Source: Lycocorax pyrrhopterus obiensis | Taxonomy: Eukaryota > Chordata > Aves > Passeriformes > Paradisaeidae | Direction: 5' to 3' | Length of the DNA stretch: 64,000 nt | NCBI GenBank assembly: GCA_014706295.1 | Contig: JACSVZ010000024.1 | Span: 1,729,136-1,793,135 of the forward strand | Part shown: positions 1-10,828 of the stretch, one piece after another | How the letters are laid out: every line of letters starts with the position of its first letter | How positions within the stretch are numbered: position 1 is the first letter of the stretch | Translations under genes and position numbers: made by a program | The notes under the pieces: generated by a model | What the model saw: the letters and a program-made list of their open reading frames with translations, nothing else | What the model was told of the DNA's origin: nothing | Databases searched by the model: none

Positions 1-108
1 ACAGCCCGCGTGCCACCACAGAGGGTCACAAACATGGGTGATCAGAGGGCACCCAGGCAGACAGAGCAGGGTTAAATCAGCCCTGAAACCATTCCAGAAC
101 TACTGAGG

Positions 109-315
109 ATGGAAAAACCCTCCCAGCCCATCGAGCCCAACCTGTGACCCCTCCCCACCTTGTCCCCAGCCCCGAGCCCTGAGTGCCACGTCCAGGCCTC
201 CCTTGGACACCTCCAGGGATGGGAACTCCAAACCTCCCTGGACAGCCCCTGCCAAGGCCTGACCACCCTTCCCATGAGGAAATTCCTCCTGGTGTCCAAC
301 CTGAGACATGGCCAC
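109..315 (-). repeat. CR1 LINE fragment, degraded
   Basis: Read on the plus strand this is the complement of the CR1 3' region: a 'cccatcgagcccaacc' block, then 'gtgccacgtcc', 'acacctccagggatgg', a block like 'gaccacccttcccatgagg' and 'tgtccaacctgag'. These occur in the same order in the CR1 copies at 20.0 and 59.1 kb. The terminal octamer tail is not intact and no ORF2 coding capacity remains. The family call is from block order; the subfamily is not resolved. Confidence 0.75.
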
Positions 316-1050
316 AGCCTGTCTGGGGCGGTGCTGGGGACAGGCTTGGTAGAGCTGTGGGTCTGACAGCCCTGGGAAGGAGGATTTGGCTGGCGTGGCC
401 GTGTGGGGACAGGGAAGGAACCAGAGGTGGCACCCATGCTTGCTTTTCCAGTGCTTCCCTTCTGAGGCTGCTGGGAAGCTGGACAGGGAAGGGACCTCTC
501 CTGCCACAGGTGCCTGGAGTCTGGTAAAACAGCTTTCCTGGCCTCTGCTTCCCAGAGAAAAGCTGCAGGGACGGTGTGGTTTGATTTTCTGACCAGGTGG
601 AAGAACTTCACCCCGCTGAAGCCCAGGGTTTCTGCTGCATCACAGCAGATCCTGCAGCAAGATGTGCCAGGGAAGGAACAGCTTTGAGTGGTGGAGACTC
701 CTCCTCATCCCAGAGGAAGCGGTTGGGGAGGTTTATCCCTCTGCCTTTAGCACTGGCACTGAATTCCCTCTCCCAGTCCGTACCCTCAGCTGGTACCTGA
801 CATTCTCCTTTGGCTTTGGGGTATCTCCTCCTCTCTAAGCCCCTTCCAAGCTCAGACAGGTCAGATATCGACGTTATCTCGGATTTATCAGTGAGGAAGA
901 CCTTGCCCATCCTCCCTCTCCCATTACACAACAGATTTCCAGCACCTCAGACCATCCCTGGAGTGGTTTTCTGGTCATTTCCAAATTCGTACTTTTAAAA
1001 ATGTAGATCTCTGTCACAGACAGGGCATGGAGTGGTTGCCTCAGTGAGGT
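316..1050. other. Unique sequence, nothing recognised
   Basis: Moderately GC-rich single-copy-looking DNA between a CR1 fragment and a minisatellite. Short open frames exist on both strands but none has a recognisable domain. I see no repeat or regulatory motif that I would defend. Confidence 0.5.
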
Positions 1051-1378
1051 GTGTCCAAAGGTAACCCATGTCCAAAGATAATCCATGTCCGAAGGGAATC
1101 CCTGTCCAAAGGTAACCCATGTCCAAAGATAATCCCTGTCCAAAGGGAATCCATGTCCAAAGGAAATCCCTGTCCAAAGGGAATCCATGTCCAAAGGGAA
1201 TCCATGTCCAAAGGAAATCCCTGTCCAAAGATAATCCATGTCCAAAGGGAATCCATGTCCAAAGATAATCCATGTCCGAAGGGAATCCCTGTCCAAAGAT
1301 AATCCCTGTCCAAAGATAATCCATGTCCAAAGGGAATCCCTGTCCAAAGGGAATCCCTGTCCAAAGGGAATCCATGTC
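1051..1378. repeat. 17-bp minisatellite, about 19 copies
   Basis: The unit is 'atgtccaaagataatcc' (17 bp). It varies at two places: ATA versus GGA or GAA after CCAAAG, and ATG versus CTG at the unit start. Because 17 is not a multiple of three, all three frames cycle through the unit every 51 bp and stay open on both strands. The resulting 17-residue periodic peptides are by-products, not evidence of a gene. Confidence 0.95.
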
Positions 1379-2650
1379 CCTGCTGCAAACGGGTATTTCC
1401 CTGCTTTTGGCTCCAAGAACCATTCCAGCTCTGGCAGCTGCACCTTGGTGCTCCTGGTTTATTCACTATCCCCAACATCCATTTCAAGGCTTTACTTTGT
1501 CACCTCTCTCTGTAAAATCCAGATTTTTCCTCAGATTTGGAAGGGGTTTTTGGCCTTTTTTTGAAAATACAGAAATTGGAATTTTGTGATTTTTGTGCAT
1601 GGAGAAAAAGATTTCTCTCAGTTCATTTGCAAACTGTGCATTTGTTTGTTTTTAACATTATTCAAGCCTGGAACAAAGATAAAGGTTTCCCAAACTATTG
1701 CCAAATTGATTTTCAAAGGGTTTGGAGTCAACGTTTCATTTGACAGTATCGGAATACTTCGCTTCAATCGAGCTTTTGGATTTTTCCAAATTAAATGAAA
1801 GGGAGTTTTTAAACTGAAGAATGTTTCAGGCCCAAAAAATCAAAACATTTCATTCTGAACATGTCAAAACTGGCCATTTTAAACGCTTTCACATGGGTTT
1901 TTTCTCCAATAAACAAAACTGGGCAAATCTACCATAATTTTACAAAATACTTCAAGAGCTGACACACTTGTGTTTCCACCATAAAAAAAAAACTGCATGG
2001 AACAAAATTCGTTAACCTCCTCTCCCAGAGTGGCTTTTGGAGGGGAAACAAACCCTCCAAGAATGAAAACATTGGAATTCCCAGGGAAAAATTAATCCCT
2101 TCATTCTCCCAATAAGCAGCCTTTCCCCATTCCTGTTTTTTTGTAGCTGAATTGCAGCAGCACAGATGGGACACACTCAGGCGTCCCTGTGGAGGCAGAT
2201 TGTCAGGTCCCCACTGGTCTGCACTGGTTTGAACTGGGTGGCATCCCCTCCACGCCACACCTGGGATATCCCCATGGATAATTGTCCTTCTCTTCCTGCC
2301 TGGGAGCTCCCTGGAGCTCATTCCACTGAAATCCTCAGGTGAGATGTAGAAACACCCTGGCACAAATCTAAACCCGTGTGGGCTTTGTGGGCACCAAGGG
2401 GCATTTTCGTCCCCAGCAAATCCATCACCACGGGGAGGGTCCCGCTCCCAGGGCTGGATCTTTAGGCTGGAAAGGCTCTGGAATTCCCTGCTCCACTGGC
2501 TGGCTGTGCTCCTGCTGGGAAGAGATGGGCACAGGATGGGACTGAGTGCCCTCCAAGTATCAGTGCTTCAATCTGAGGTTAATTATTCCCCACAAACCAG
2601 CACGAGGACAGCTCGGGTCACGGGAGTGACCCCTGCCAGCTCTCCAGGGA
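1379..2650. other. AT-richer unique region
   Basis: Between about 1480 and 1930 the sequence is clearly AT-rich against its GC-rich surroundings, with runs such as 'aaattaaatgaaa' and 'cccaaaaaatcaaaac'. No repeat family, splice-bounded exon or RNA gene is recognisable. It could be ordinary intergenic DNA or an old, unclassified insertion. Confidence 0.4.
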
Positions 2651-2890
2651 TTCACAGGATCACAGAACACCCTGAGCTGGAAGGGACCCACAGGGATCAT
2701 GGATTCCAGCTCCAGGCCCTGCACAGACACCCCAAATCCCACCCTGGGCATTCCCTGGCAGCGCTGCCCAAACACTCCTGGAGCTCTGGCAGCCTCGGGG
2801 CTGTGCCCATTCCCTGGGGAGCCTGGGCAGTGCCCAGCACCCTCTGGGGGAAGAACCTTTCCCTCATCTCCAGCCTTCTCTCTCCCCCTG
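2651..2890 (-). repeat. CR1 LINE 3' fragment
   Basis: Starts with a tail remnant 'cacaggatcacagaacacc', then 'gagctggaagggacccacag', 'ccctgcacagacacccc', 'ctggagctctggcagcctcg' and 'gtgcccattccctgggga'. This is the CR1 subfamily also seen at 3.28, 16.6, 21.7, 37.0 and 46.9 kb. The 5' part of the element is missing. Confidence 0.9.
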
Positions 2891-3282
2891 GGCTCCCCAG
2901 TGTCCCTTGGCTCGCACAAGGGGTACCTTGTGGCAGGGACAGAGACCCCCTCCAGCCCCATATCCCTCGGCAGGAGCTGCCCAGCTGTGCCCAGCCAGGG
3001 CAGGAGGAGATGATTCCCTCTGCTCCCAGCTCCCTGGGTGATTTATGGAGTGTGAGATTAGGGCTGGAGCTGGTAACAGGGAGCTTGGAAATGAATGAAA
3101 TTGCAAAGAGGATTTATGAGTGTGACAGAGCCGCTCTGGCAGTGACACCAAGGAGGGATTCTGGGCCATGTGGGGAGGACAGAGGAGCACCAAAGGGGCT
3201 GCAGAGAGAGCTGGGATGCTGTGCCAAGTGGGAGTGGCATGGACAAACAGAATTCCATTATTTTCCCAGTGTGCAGTAAAAG

Positions 3283-3458
3283 AAATCATAGAACTGTAGA
3301 ATACCCTGAGCTGGAAAGGACCCACAGGGATCATCCAGCCCAGCCCCTGGCCCTGCACAGACACCCCAAATCCCACCCTGGGCATCCCTGGCAGCGCTGC
3401 CCAAACGCTCCTGAAGCTCTGGCAGCCTCGGGGCCGTGCCCATTCCCTGGGGATTCTG
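3283..3458 (-). repeat. CR1 LINE 3' fragment
   Basis: A second copy of the 'gagctggaaaggacccacag' CR1 subfamily, 630 bp from the previous one and in the same orientation. The tail 'aatcatagaactgtagaat' is recognisable. It breaks off after 'cattccctgggg'. The two copies differ by scattered substitutions, so they look like separate insertions rather than a recent duplication. Confidence 0.9.
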
Positions 3459-4309
3459 GTGAATGACCAACACAGGCAAGGGGGTGTCCTGGGACATCCT
3501 GGACTTGTCTTGATTAATTCAAGGTGACCTCATGGGTGTGAGAATCTCTCCTTTTGAGATTCTGGTGCATCAAATCCCTGCTGGGCTGTGAGGCCATCCT
3601 TGGGCACTGAACAGCATTGGGTGGGTTTGCTGTCACCTTCACATTGTGTCACTTGTGTGCACAGGCCCTGGGTCGCTGCAGGCCAGCAAAAACATTGCAA
3701 AACCCTTTCAGTTCGTGCATGTGCTTCTGATCCCTGAGCACTGGGGTCTCCGTTGGCCTTGGAGTTTCCTGACAGTTTCCTTGGAGCGGTGGGACATCCC
3801 CTCTCATTTTAGCTCCAAGGAGGCTCTGCAGTCCAACCTGTGCCAGTCCTAGGAGCATCCTGGAGCCGCAGGCGGTGGCACTGGGAGCTCTGGCTCTCTC
3901 CCTGCTCTGTCAGGGATTCAATTTTGCCCTGAGCTCTTCTCAAACTGCCGAAGCAGGAATGTGTGCCTGAGGGTTTGTTTGACACTGGGCATCTGAACAT
4001 GAGCATGAGGTTTCCTGTGTTGTTTGAACCGTGCCCAAACCCAACATTTCATCATTCCTCGCGCACTCTGGGTCTTCCCTACAATGCCAGCAGCAAAGCC
4101 CTGGGACTCAGGGTAAGTTTTGGCCTTGAACTCCTGCAGATCATACAGCAGCATGTAGGTGGGAAAAGGAGTGGATTTAAGTACTTTTAAACCAATGAAG
4201 AGGAAATCCAGCTGCTCCTAAGAGCTCTCCTACAGCAGAGACCCAGCACAGCTGGAGGCAGCAGCTGGGGAGCAGCACCGGGACCACGCAGGGGTCCCAA
4301 AAAGGGGGA
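3459..4309. other. Unique sequence, nothing recognised
   Basis: No interspersed repeat, tandem array or coding signature found. Short open frames lack any family resemblance. Confidence 0.45.
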
Positions 4310-4473
4310 GCCCATCCCGGGGCCAGGCAGGGCAGAGGACAGGGATGGACGTGCCTTTCCCGATGGGCAGCTCCCACAGAGGCACTCCCAGCCCATCCCG
4401 GGGCCGGGCAGGGCAGAGGACAGGGACGGATGTGCCTTTCCCGACAGGCAGCTCCCACAGAGGCACTCCCAGC
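4310..4473. repeat. Two tandem copies of an 81-bp unit
   Basis: The block starting 'cccatcccggggcc' at 4311 recurs at 4392. Each copy runs through 'ggcagggcagaggacaggga', 'gtgcctttcccga' and 'cagctcccacagaggcactc'. The two copies differ at only a few bases, so the duplication is fairly recent. It produces parallel open frames on the minus strand that are not evidence of a protein. Confidence 0.9.
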
Positions 4474-4679
4474 CCAGCCCCGGCACAGCGGGACGCGCTG
4501 ATCGAAGCCCGATGAATCGAGGAAGATCAAAGCTCGCCTTTTATCTCAGCCTCCCTTCTGCCTTCTTCCACAGCTGGAGGGCGTGTGTTCCCCTCCTTTG
4601 TAGCTGCTCCATCCCCTTCTTTAAATCTTCACTTAAAGCCTTCCTTTCTTCTCCAGCAGGCAGCCGAGTCCTCTCCGAG

Positions 4680-4990
4680 TGCGCTGTTGTAATGCCCATG
4701 GAGGATCCTATTCCAGAGGCATAAATTACACGGCCCCGTGTCGGCTCCCTCTCGCCGAGCATCTTCTGCAGGTAGCACTTTGTGTTAAGTGCACATTAAC
4801 CAGCGCCGAGCGGCTGCAGCACCACAAAGAGCAGCTCCGGGGGACACCCCTCTGCCTGCTGCTCGTTAGGATCAATGTCAGGATGAAGGCTGAGCCCCCC
4901 TTGCTGCTGCCGGGGCTGCCATCACCTAATTGGATCCAATGTAAAGTATTAGAGACACATTAGGAGATGACACAAATTGGGTTTGGCTCG
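4680..4990. other. Ordered unique segment, candidate conserved non-coding element
   Basis: A non-repetitive stretch with motifs such as 'aggcataaattacac', 'gtgttaagtgcacattaacc' and 'cctaattggatccaatg'. Base composition is closer to conserved regulatory DNA than the surrounding GC-rich sequence. This is a visual judgement only; no comparison was possible. Confidence 0.25.
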
Positions 4991-5620
4991 TTCTCAGCGC
5001 ACCAAGAGGCCTCGGTTGATGTAATGAGCACAGCGAGAGGGAAGTGCCAGGGTGTCCGTGTCACCTCCTGGCTCAGGGCACCTCGGGGCTGGAGCACCCA
5101 GAACAAGTGCCGTGTTGCTGCTGAGCATTTTCACCTGCAGAATGGGCTGGAAGTGCTGCTTTGGCAACCCCTCACAGCTGAAGGGCTCACAGGTCTGGAG
5201 GGGCCATCCCAAATCCCATAATCCTAGTCCTGGTGATGAGGGATACACCAAGTCATTTTCAGGGGCCTGGCTGCCTGAGGAAAATGCCAGAATGTCCCTG
5301 GGTCTGGCACTGAGGGCTCAGGCACGAGGTCATCAAGTGGGAGACATTGCAGGGCTGCAGGGGGTTGCTGCTGAAGAGCAGAGACACTGCAGCCAAGCCT
5401 CAGCAGAGCCAGAGTTCCAGAGGTTCTGCTCCCGCTTTGTTCAACCCAGAAAGCTCATCACCTCATCCTGCCATTGCCTTGGCCCTTTCCCTGGGATCCT
5501 GCAGACCCAGAGAGCTCCTTTGGGCACAGGGATCATGGGGCTGGATCTGGCAGAACTCAGGGACACCACAGCTGGGGTAGCAGGATGGACAGAGAGTTTC
5601 ATTAATCCTTAACAGTCAGG
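4991..5620. other. Unique sequence, nothing recognised
   Basis: GC-moderate DNA without recognisable repeats. Open frames on both strands show no domain. Confidence 0.45.
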
Positions 5621-5827
5621 CAGCCCTTGAGTCCCTCCCGAAGAAGCTCCTTGCTGCCCTCGAGTCCCTCCTGAAGAAGCTCCTTGCTGCCCTCAAATCC
5701 CTCCTGAAGAAGCTCCTTGCTGCCCTCAAATCCCTCCCGAAGAATCCCCTTGCTGCCCTCGAGTCCCTCCCGAAGAAGCTCCTTGCTGCCCTCGAGTCCC
5801 TCCTGAAGAAGCTCCTTGCTGCCCACA
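5621..5827. repeat. 33-bp minisatellite, about 6 copies
   Basis: The unit is 33 bp, read as 'gagtccctcctgaagaagct' followed by 'ccttgctgccctc'. It varies at C/T in CCC/CCT, at GAG/AAA in the first codon-sized block, and at one AAG/AAT. A multiple of three, it gives an 11-residue periodic open frame on the minus strand. Without a splice context I read this as a by-product. Confidence 0.95.
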
Positions 5828-5929
5828 GGCACGGCAGGGTCAGGCTGTGCCGCGCAGGAGGAGGGTTGAAGTCCTTGACTGTGCTCACAGTGACTGCAGA
5901 TGCTGCTGCTCACAGGCACCCCCAGCCTA

Positions 5930-6080
5930 TTTTAATATCTCACGGCAATGAGCTCTGCAGCTTAACCACAGGCTGGAGAAAAACTCGTATCGGTTCGGAA
6001 TTTACTGCCTTTTAATTTCCTGCGTTATGATTTTCTGCATTTCCTCAGTTTAATTTCTTGCGATCCTTATTTTCTCATCG
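5930..6080. other. AT-rich unique patch
   Basis: Contains 'ctattttaatatctcacgg', 'gccttttaatttcctgcg' and 'cagtttaatttcttgcg', three similar TTTAATTTC-type blocks within 110 bp. It is a candidate conserved or regulatory element; no factor can be named with confidence. Confidence 0.25.
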
Positions 6081-6195
6081 CTGTCCAAGAGCAGATCTGG
6101 GGTCTATTCTTCTTGCTGCTGAGACCAAAAATACCACACAGCCAGCAATTCCTGCAAATCTTTGCAATACATTTGCACCTTCAGCACTTTTTTTG

Positions 6196-6286
6196 TCGTC
6201 CCCCACCAAAAAAACCACCAACCCCCCCAAAAACCAAAAAAAAACCCACCAAAACAACCCACACCAAAAAACCATAGCAAAAAAGT
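6196..6286. repeat. A/C-only low-complexity tract
   Basis: About 90 bases built almost only from A and C, with runs like 'ccccccaaaaacc' and 'aaccaccaaccccccc'. It follows a T-run 'cttttttt'. The opposite strand is a G/T tract that could form unusual structure. It has no clean repeat unit. Confidence 0.85.
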
Positions 6287-6723
6287 GAAGGAATATTGAA
6301 CAATCCCAAGTAAAGGCCTGCAGATCAGCTTCTGACAGTGAGTGCAGAATTAGAGTTTCTGCTTAAGACGCTCCTGTTTGAGGAACAAAATGCAGAAATT
6401 GGGGGTGCAGGGGGTGTTTCAAGCAGACACAACACTGCGAGGACCTGTGTTGAGAGCCATCGGTGTCAGGCACCCGCTGCCCCTCACCCCTCCTGCTCTC
6501 AGCATCGCCATCACCACCCAGGGTCCTTCCCTTCCTCAGTTTTAATGGAGGAGCACCAAGTGGTGAGCTCAGGGTCATCGGCCTTTGTGCCACGTTGTCC
6601 CAGTGCCCTGGAGCACAGCAAGGGGCTGGGTGCCCACCAGGATGGTCCAGGACACAAATGAGTGTTGGCACAAGGGTGGCACAGCCAGGAAATATCTTGA
6701 ATTTGTGGTCACACCGTTATTTG
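6287..6723. other. Unique sequence, nothing recognised
   Basis: No repeat family or gene signature seen between the A/C tract and the next CR1 fragment. Confidence 0.45.
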
Positions 6724-6868
6724 CCACGGCCCCAGGGCTGCCAGAGCCCCAGGAGCATTTGGACAACGCTCCCAGGCACAGGTGGGGTTGTTGGGGTGTC
6801 TGTGCAGGGCCAGGAGTTGGACTGATGATCCTCCCTACTCAGGATATTCCGTGATTCTGGGGTTCTGG
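6724..6868 (+). repeat. CR1 LINE 3' end
   Basis: Sense-oriented CR1 tail: 'gccccagggctgccagagcc', 'ggggtgtctgtgcagggcc', then 'ctcaggatattccgtgattc'. About 145 bp remain. Confidence 0.88.
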
Positions 6869-7059
6869 GACTGTGAGCTGCCAGGAAGATGCAGATTTGG
6901 CCGGGCTGAGGAGCAGGTCCTGGATGCTGGCAAGGAAGATGAGGGTCTCCTGCTGAGCACTGTGACACTTTGCTAAAGTGTTCCGAGAGCTCTTCCTTCC
7001 CAACCCAGGCAGCTAATGGCTGGTTTATGTCCTGAAGCATGAGGGTTTAGGTCCCCTGC

Positions 7060-7177
7060 AGATTTTTATCCCATTTAATGTAACTGTAGATATCCTCTGT
7101 ATTCATATAAATGAATAATCCTTTCTGAATCCTTCTAAGCACTTTGCCTTAGCAGGCTGGATGTTATTAATCATAAT
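7060..7177. other. AT-rich unique patch
   Basis: Contains 'cccatttaatgtaactg', 'attcatataaatgaataatc' and 'gttattaatcataatgc', dense in homeodomain- or POU-like TAAT and ATGAATAA cores. Suggestive of regulatory DNA by composition only. Confidence 0.3.
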
Positions 7178-7276
7178 GCTCGGCACTTAGACAGCATTTT
7201 ACCTATTCACAGCGCTGAACAAACACTGCCTAATTAACCCTCCCCATGCCGAGGGAGGTGATTATCACCCTTGCTG
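7178..7276 (+). repeat. Possible ancient MIR/L2-type element remnant
   Basis: The series 'ggcacttagacagcatttta', 'gcgctgaacaaacactgcc', 'taattaaccctc' and 'gaggtgattatcaccc' follows the order of the MIR/L2 tail: a GCACTTTACA-like block, then AATTAATCCTCACAAC, then GAGGTAGGTATTATTATCCCC. Old MIR and L2 copies are known from bird genomes. The match is by eye and degraded. Confidence 0.4.
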
Positions 7277-7421
7277 TCTGGGTGGGAGGAGGTGGCACCA
7301 AAAGTGACAGTGAGTGGGGATTTGGGGTCAGAGATGCCTCTTTCCCCTCTTTCCCTGTGGCAGTGGGCACAGGTCAGTCTCTGTGGCTATGGACATACCG
7401 AAAACTTCCATTTCCTTCCTG

Positions 7422-7735
7422 AGAATTCATATAATCAGGGAATGGTTTGGGTTGGAAGGATCTTAAAGCTCATCCAGTTCCAGCTTCCACCAGGGACACC
7501 TCCCACTATCCCAGGCTGCTCCAAGCCCTGTCCAACCTGGCCTTGGGCACTTCCAAGGATCCAGGGGCAGCCACAGCTTCTCTGGGCACCCTGTGCCAGG
7601 GCCTCCCCACCCTCACAGGTAAGGACTTTTCCCTAATATTTAATCTAATCCTACTCTCTGTCAGTGTGAAGCCACCTCTCCTTGTCCTGTCCCTTCGTGC
7701 CCTTGTGAGGCGTCCCTCTCCTTCTTTCTTGTAGA
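7422..7735 (-). repeat. CR1 LINE 3' fragment
   Basis: Begins with tail 'gaattcatataatcaggg', then 'aatggtttgggttggaagg', 'gacacctcccactatcccag', 'ccaacctggccttgggcac', 'ttctctgggcaccctgtgcc', and on through 'ccttgtcctgtccc' to 'ctttcttgtag'. About 310 bp, one of the more complete copies of this subfamily here. Confidence 0.93.
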
Positions 7736-8687
7736 ATTCTGGGACACCATCAATTCATTCCCCTCCAGCCGACTGGCTTTTTGCACTGGAAGTGCACAGA
7801 GCTGAAAACTAGAACTAAAACCATTTAATTAACTAAACAGAAAACAGCATTGCGAAAACCGAGATCTTCTGGGGGGCGATTTTTGTCTTGTCAAAGCAGT
7901 GGGGAGCTGGGGTGGGTGGAGGGAGACCCCACCAGAGCAGCTCGGGCTGGGTTTGCTGTGCAGCCACCACCAGCAGCAGGGGAATAGTGATGATGATAAT
8001 AATAATAATAATGATGCTAACGATAATATTCCTGTGCCTGGGTTCCCCGCAGCATCCTGCACAGACGGATCCCAGAGCACATTAGAAACGGGGTTGCTGC
8101 TGACACTCCTCCTGCTCAGGCTGGGTTGTCACAAATGCCACGCAGCTGAGAGCCAGGCTGGGCACGAGGCAGCTGCCAAGTGCCTCCGGTGTCCCCTGGG
8201 GGGACCGAGGCTCCGGACGCTTCCAGCGGGGCTGGCACAGCGCAGCAGGGCTGGCACAGCCCCTGTCACACCCTGCTGGGGAGGGACCTCGCACCCCTTC
8301 CTTCTGTGGCTGCTCCGCTCCCACGTGGCCCGTGGTGCTGGGGACGAGTCTCACCCTCCTGCTGCTCTTTGCCTCATCACACACAGGGTTAATTAACCCT
8401 TCCTGTCCCAGGGATAAGGCCCAAGGGACGAGGAGGGAGCACCCCATGGCCAGGACACCGGGAGCTCATCTGTGGGGCCAAACCCCCCCTTACTGCGAGG
8501 TCCTCATGGCAGGGGGAAACAGGAGGAGCAGGGCCTGTCCCTCCAGCACAAGAGAGGAGCTGGCACGGGTGGTGCCACCAGGGTGCATGGCCTGGGGCTG
8601 GAGGATGGGAATCAGGATCAGAGTCTTCACCCTCAGTGGGCAGGGATGTACTCCTCTTCCCTGTTAATCCATCATGGAGAGAAGCAT
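7736..8687. other. Unique sequence with a short trinucleotide repeat
   Basis: Mostly GC-moderate DNA without a recognised family. A short AAT-type microsatellite is listed separately. 'cacacagggttaattaaccc' near 8380 is a small palindromic AT block. Open frames show no domain. Confidence 0.45.
7987..8030. repeat. (GAT/AAT)n microsatellite
   Basis: 'gatgatgataataataata' runs into 'ataatgatgctaacgataat'. It is an interrupted trinucleotide repeat of about 14 units. Confidence 0.9.
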
Positions 8688-8972
8688 CCCCTAAAGCACA
8701 GCCCCAAAAGACAGTCCCCAAAGGGCAGCCCCAAAGGAGAGCCCCAAAGGACTGCACCCCAAAGGACAGCTCCAAAGGACAGCCCAAAGGACAGCCCCAA
8801 AGGACAGTGCCCAAAGGACAGTCTCCCAAAGGACTGTACCCCAAAGGACAGCCCCAAAAGACAGCGCCCAAAGGACTGTACCCCAAAGGACAGTGCCCAA
8901 AGGACAGTCCCCAAAGGACAGCGCCCAAAGGACTGTACCCCAAAGGACGGCCCCAAAGGACAGTGCCCATGC
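8688..8972. repeat. 13-15-bp minisatellite based on CCCCAAAGGACAG
   Basis: About twenty units of 'ccccaaaggacagt', with variants 'gcccaaaggacagt', 'ccccaaaggactgta' and 'ccaaaggacagccc'. Unit length alternates between 13, 14 and 15 bp. Higher-order blocks such as 'aaaggactgtaccccaaagg' recur four times. Frames stay open on both strands as an artefact. Confidence 0.93.
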
Positions 8973-9210
8973 TGGGGTCTCCATGACACAGGACTCTTGA
9001 GATAAATCCTGCAAACTGAGCCCTCTGACGAAAGGGTCGCCTTGAACTCCCCAGAGAGCCTGTAGAGGCCAGGAGGCGCCTCCAGAGTGGGGTCACCTGC
9101 CCCACCTCAGGGGCCACCTGAGGAGGTGAATTCCTCTTTGGACGAGCTCCACTGCCTTCAGGGGAAGCCACATTAACACTTAGACGTGTCATTTTTAGGC
9201 CCTAAATTTG

Positions 9211-9315
9211 AAGGGTCTGGAGAGTCCATCCTATGAGGAGCGGCTGAGGGAGCTGGGGGGGCTCAGCCTGGAGAAAAGGAGGCTCGGGGGGGACCTCCTG
9301 GTCCCTGGGCTGCTC
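9211..9315 (+). repeat. CR1 LINE internal fragment
   Basis: 'aagggtctggagagtccatc', 'tatgaggagcggctgaggga', 'ctcagcctggagaaaaggag' and 'ggggacctcctgg' are the usual CR1 block upstream of the 3' UTR tail. It is truncated at both ends, with no octamer tail. Confidence 0.9.
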
Positions 9316-10210
9316 CGGTCTGGCCACCTTGGCAAGCAGGTCACGGGCATGGCTCATGCAGCAGGGAGGGCAGGGCTCCTTCCCCATCAGACTTCACCTG
9401 CGGGCAGGTGTCCAGCTGAGCCCAAAGTGCCCATTACTGCCCAGCTGCAGCCCTCGTTGTGCAAACAGGCGGCCGTTTATGGCCAGGTAAATAAAATAAC
9501 GCTGCAGCAGCGCCAGAGCCGGCTCGGGGCAGGGCGGGGACGGGGGATTGCGAGCTGGGATAATCACAGGTGTAGATCACGCCTCGGGGGATGCTCCGTG
9601 CCCCCCCTGGATGGAGGCAGCAGCGTGGATTGCACTCATATCAGGTGCTCAGGGAGCGTGGCGGGTCTGCCCCTCTTCCCTCTTATCTCTGCCCTGCTGC
9701 CCCTGCCCTTATCTCCCCCGAGCGCTCCCGCACCAGGACACATTGCCACGTTCCCGGTGTCATTCCTGTGCCTGGCAAAGTGATGGATGAACCCCCCTGC
9801 TCGTGCTGCTGATGGAAACCCAGCCCAGGCAAGGGCCAGCAGAAACACTCCTAAGTCAAAAGGGATGCTGCGATTTCACTGTGGGAGCTGAAATTCCCAG
9901 CACCTGCCATCCCTGCCTCGCTCTCTCTGGATGAGAGGGGCGGCACCCACAGCTTGGTGCCTGCACGGGAGCCTGGTGGGGAGGATGCTCTGCAGGGCCC
10001 AGCCCGGAGCAGGAGCCGCTTTCCCTGGGCCCGAGGGGGGCCGAGAGAGAGGAAAAGCTGCTTGTGGGGCTTTGTGTCCTGAGCAAAGGGGGGTGTGCTG
10101 TCACAGGGATGAGTTCCCACTCTCTGAGGGGCTCTGAGGAAGTTCCCTTTGCCTACCTGAGGAGTGCTGAGGCTTTGCTTGTTCCCTGCCATGGCTGGGA
10201 GATGGAGAAT
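9316..10210. other. Unique sequence, nothing recognised
   Basis: GC-rich DNA with scattered CpGs around 9500-9620. No repeat family, coding exon or RNA gene recognised. Confidence 0.45.
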
Positions 10211-10221
10211 TGCCTTCCCAG

Positions 10222-10440
10222 GGTCCTTTTTCCTTTCTCCTTTCCTTTTTCCTTTCTTTTCCTTTTCCCTTTTTCCTTTTTCCTTTTTCCTTTTTCCTTT
10301 TTCCTTTTTCCCTTTTTTCCTTTTTCCTTCCCTTCTCTTCCCTTTCCCCTTTCCTTTCCTTTTTCCTTTCCTTTCCTTTCCTTTCCTTTCCTTTCCTTTC
10401 CTTTCCTTTCCTTTCCTTTCCTTTCCTTTCCCCTCTTCCT
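10222..10440. repeat. Long polypyrimidine tract (CCTTTT/CCTTT)n
   Basis: Nearly 220 bases of almost pure C and T. The left half is mainly 'cctttttcctttttcc' with a 6-7-bp period; the right half is a clean 5-bp 'cctttcctttcctttcctt' array. The complement is polypurine. Such mirror-symmetric homopurine-homopyrimidine runs can form triplex (H-DNA) in vitro. The periodic Phe/Pro/Ser and Lys/Glu/Arg reading frames are artefacts. Confidence 0.97.
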
Positions 10441-10598
10441 TCCCAGACTCTGGAATGCCAAGGCACAAGGAGTTTTGCAAAGCCCCCACAGCCAAGGGCT
10501 GGAGTGTTTGTGACCCTTTGGGTGGCCCTTTGCTGTCCCACCCCTGGCAGCTCCCTGAGCCGAGTGCCCAAGGTGCTGGGTGTGCTCCAAATACATCC

Positions 10599-10730
10599 CA
10601 GAATGGTTTGGGTTGGGAGGGACCTTGAAGCCCATCCAGTGCCACCCCTGCCATGGGCAGGGACACCTCCCACTGTCCCAGGCTGCTCCAAGCCCCGTCC
10701 AGCCTGGCCTTGGGCACTGCCAGGGATGAG
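10599..10730 (-). repeat. CR1 LINE 3' fragment
   Basis: 'agaatggtttgggttggg', 'cccatccagtgccacccctg', 'ccatgggcagggacacctcc', 'ccaagccccgtccagcctgg' and 'gggcactgccagggatgag'. It is about 130 bp and breaks off where the copies at 40.2 and 49.7 kb continue. Confidence 0.92.
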
Positions 10731-10771
10731 GAGTCCATAACCTTCAATGTTCAAATCCTTGTTCTTTTGCA

Positions 10772-10828
10772 ATGTGACCTGAGGGAAGTTGCTGTCCCGT
10801 GCCTCAGTTTCCCCAAGTGATGACGTAG
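10772..10828 (-). repeat. Possible MIR-type SINE remnant
   Basis: 'gtgacctgagggaagttgc' followed by 'gtgcctcagtttccccaag' matches, in order and spacing, the complement of the MIR core region (GTGACCTTGGGCAAGT, then TGCCTCAGTTTCCCC). Similar phrases recur at 18.4 and 37.4 kb. An old element would explain the short, degraded match. Confidence 0.5.

Noticed and set aside
8389..9192. 267-codon minus-strand open frame over the 8.7-kb minisatellite
   Set aside because: Periodic through the array, and the flanking parts show no recognisable domain or splice context.
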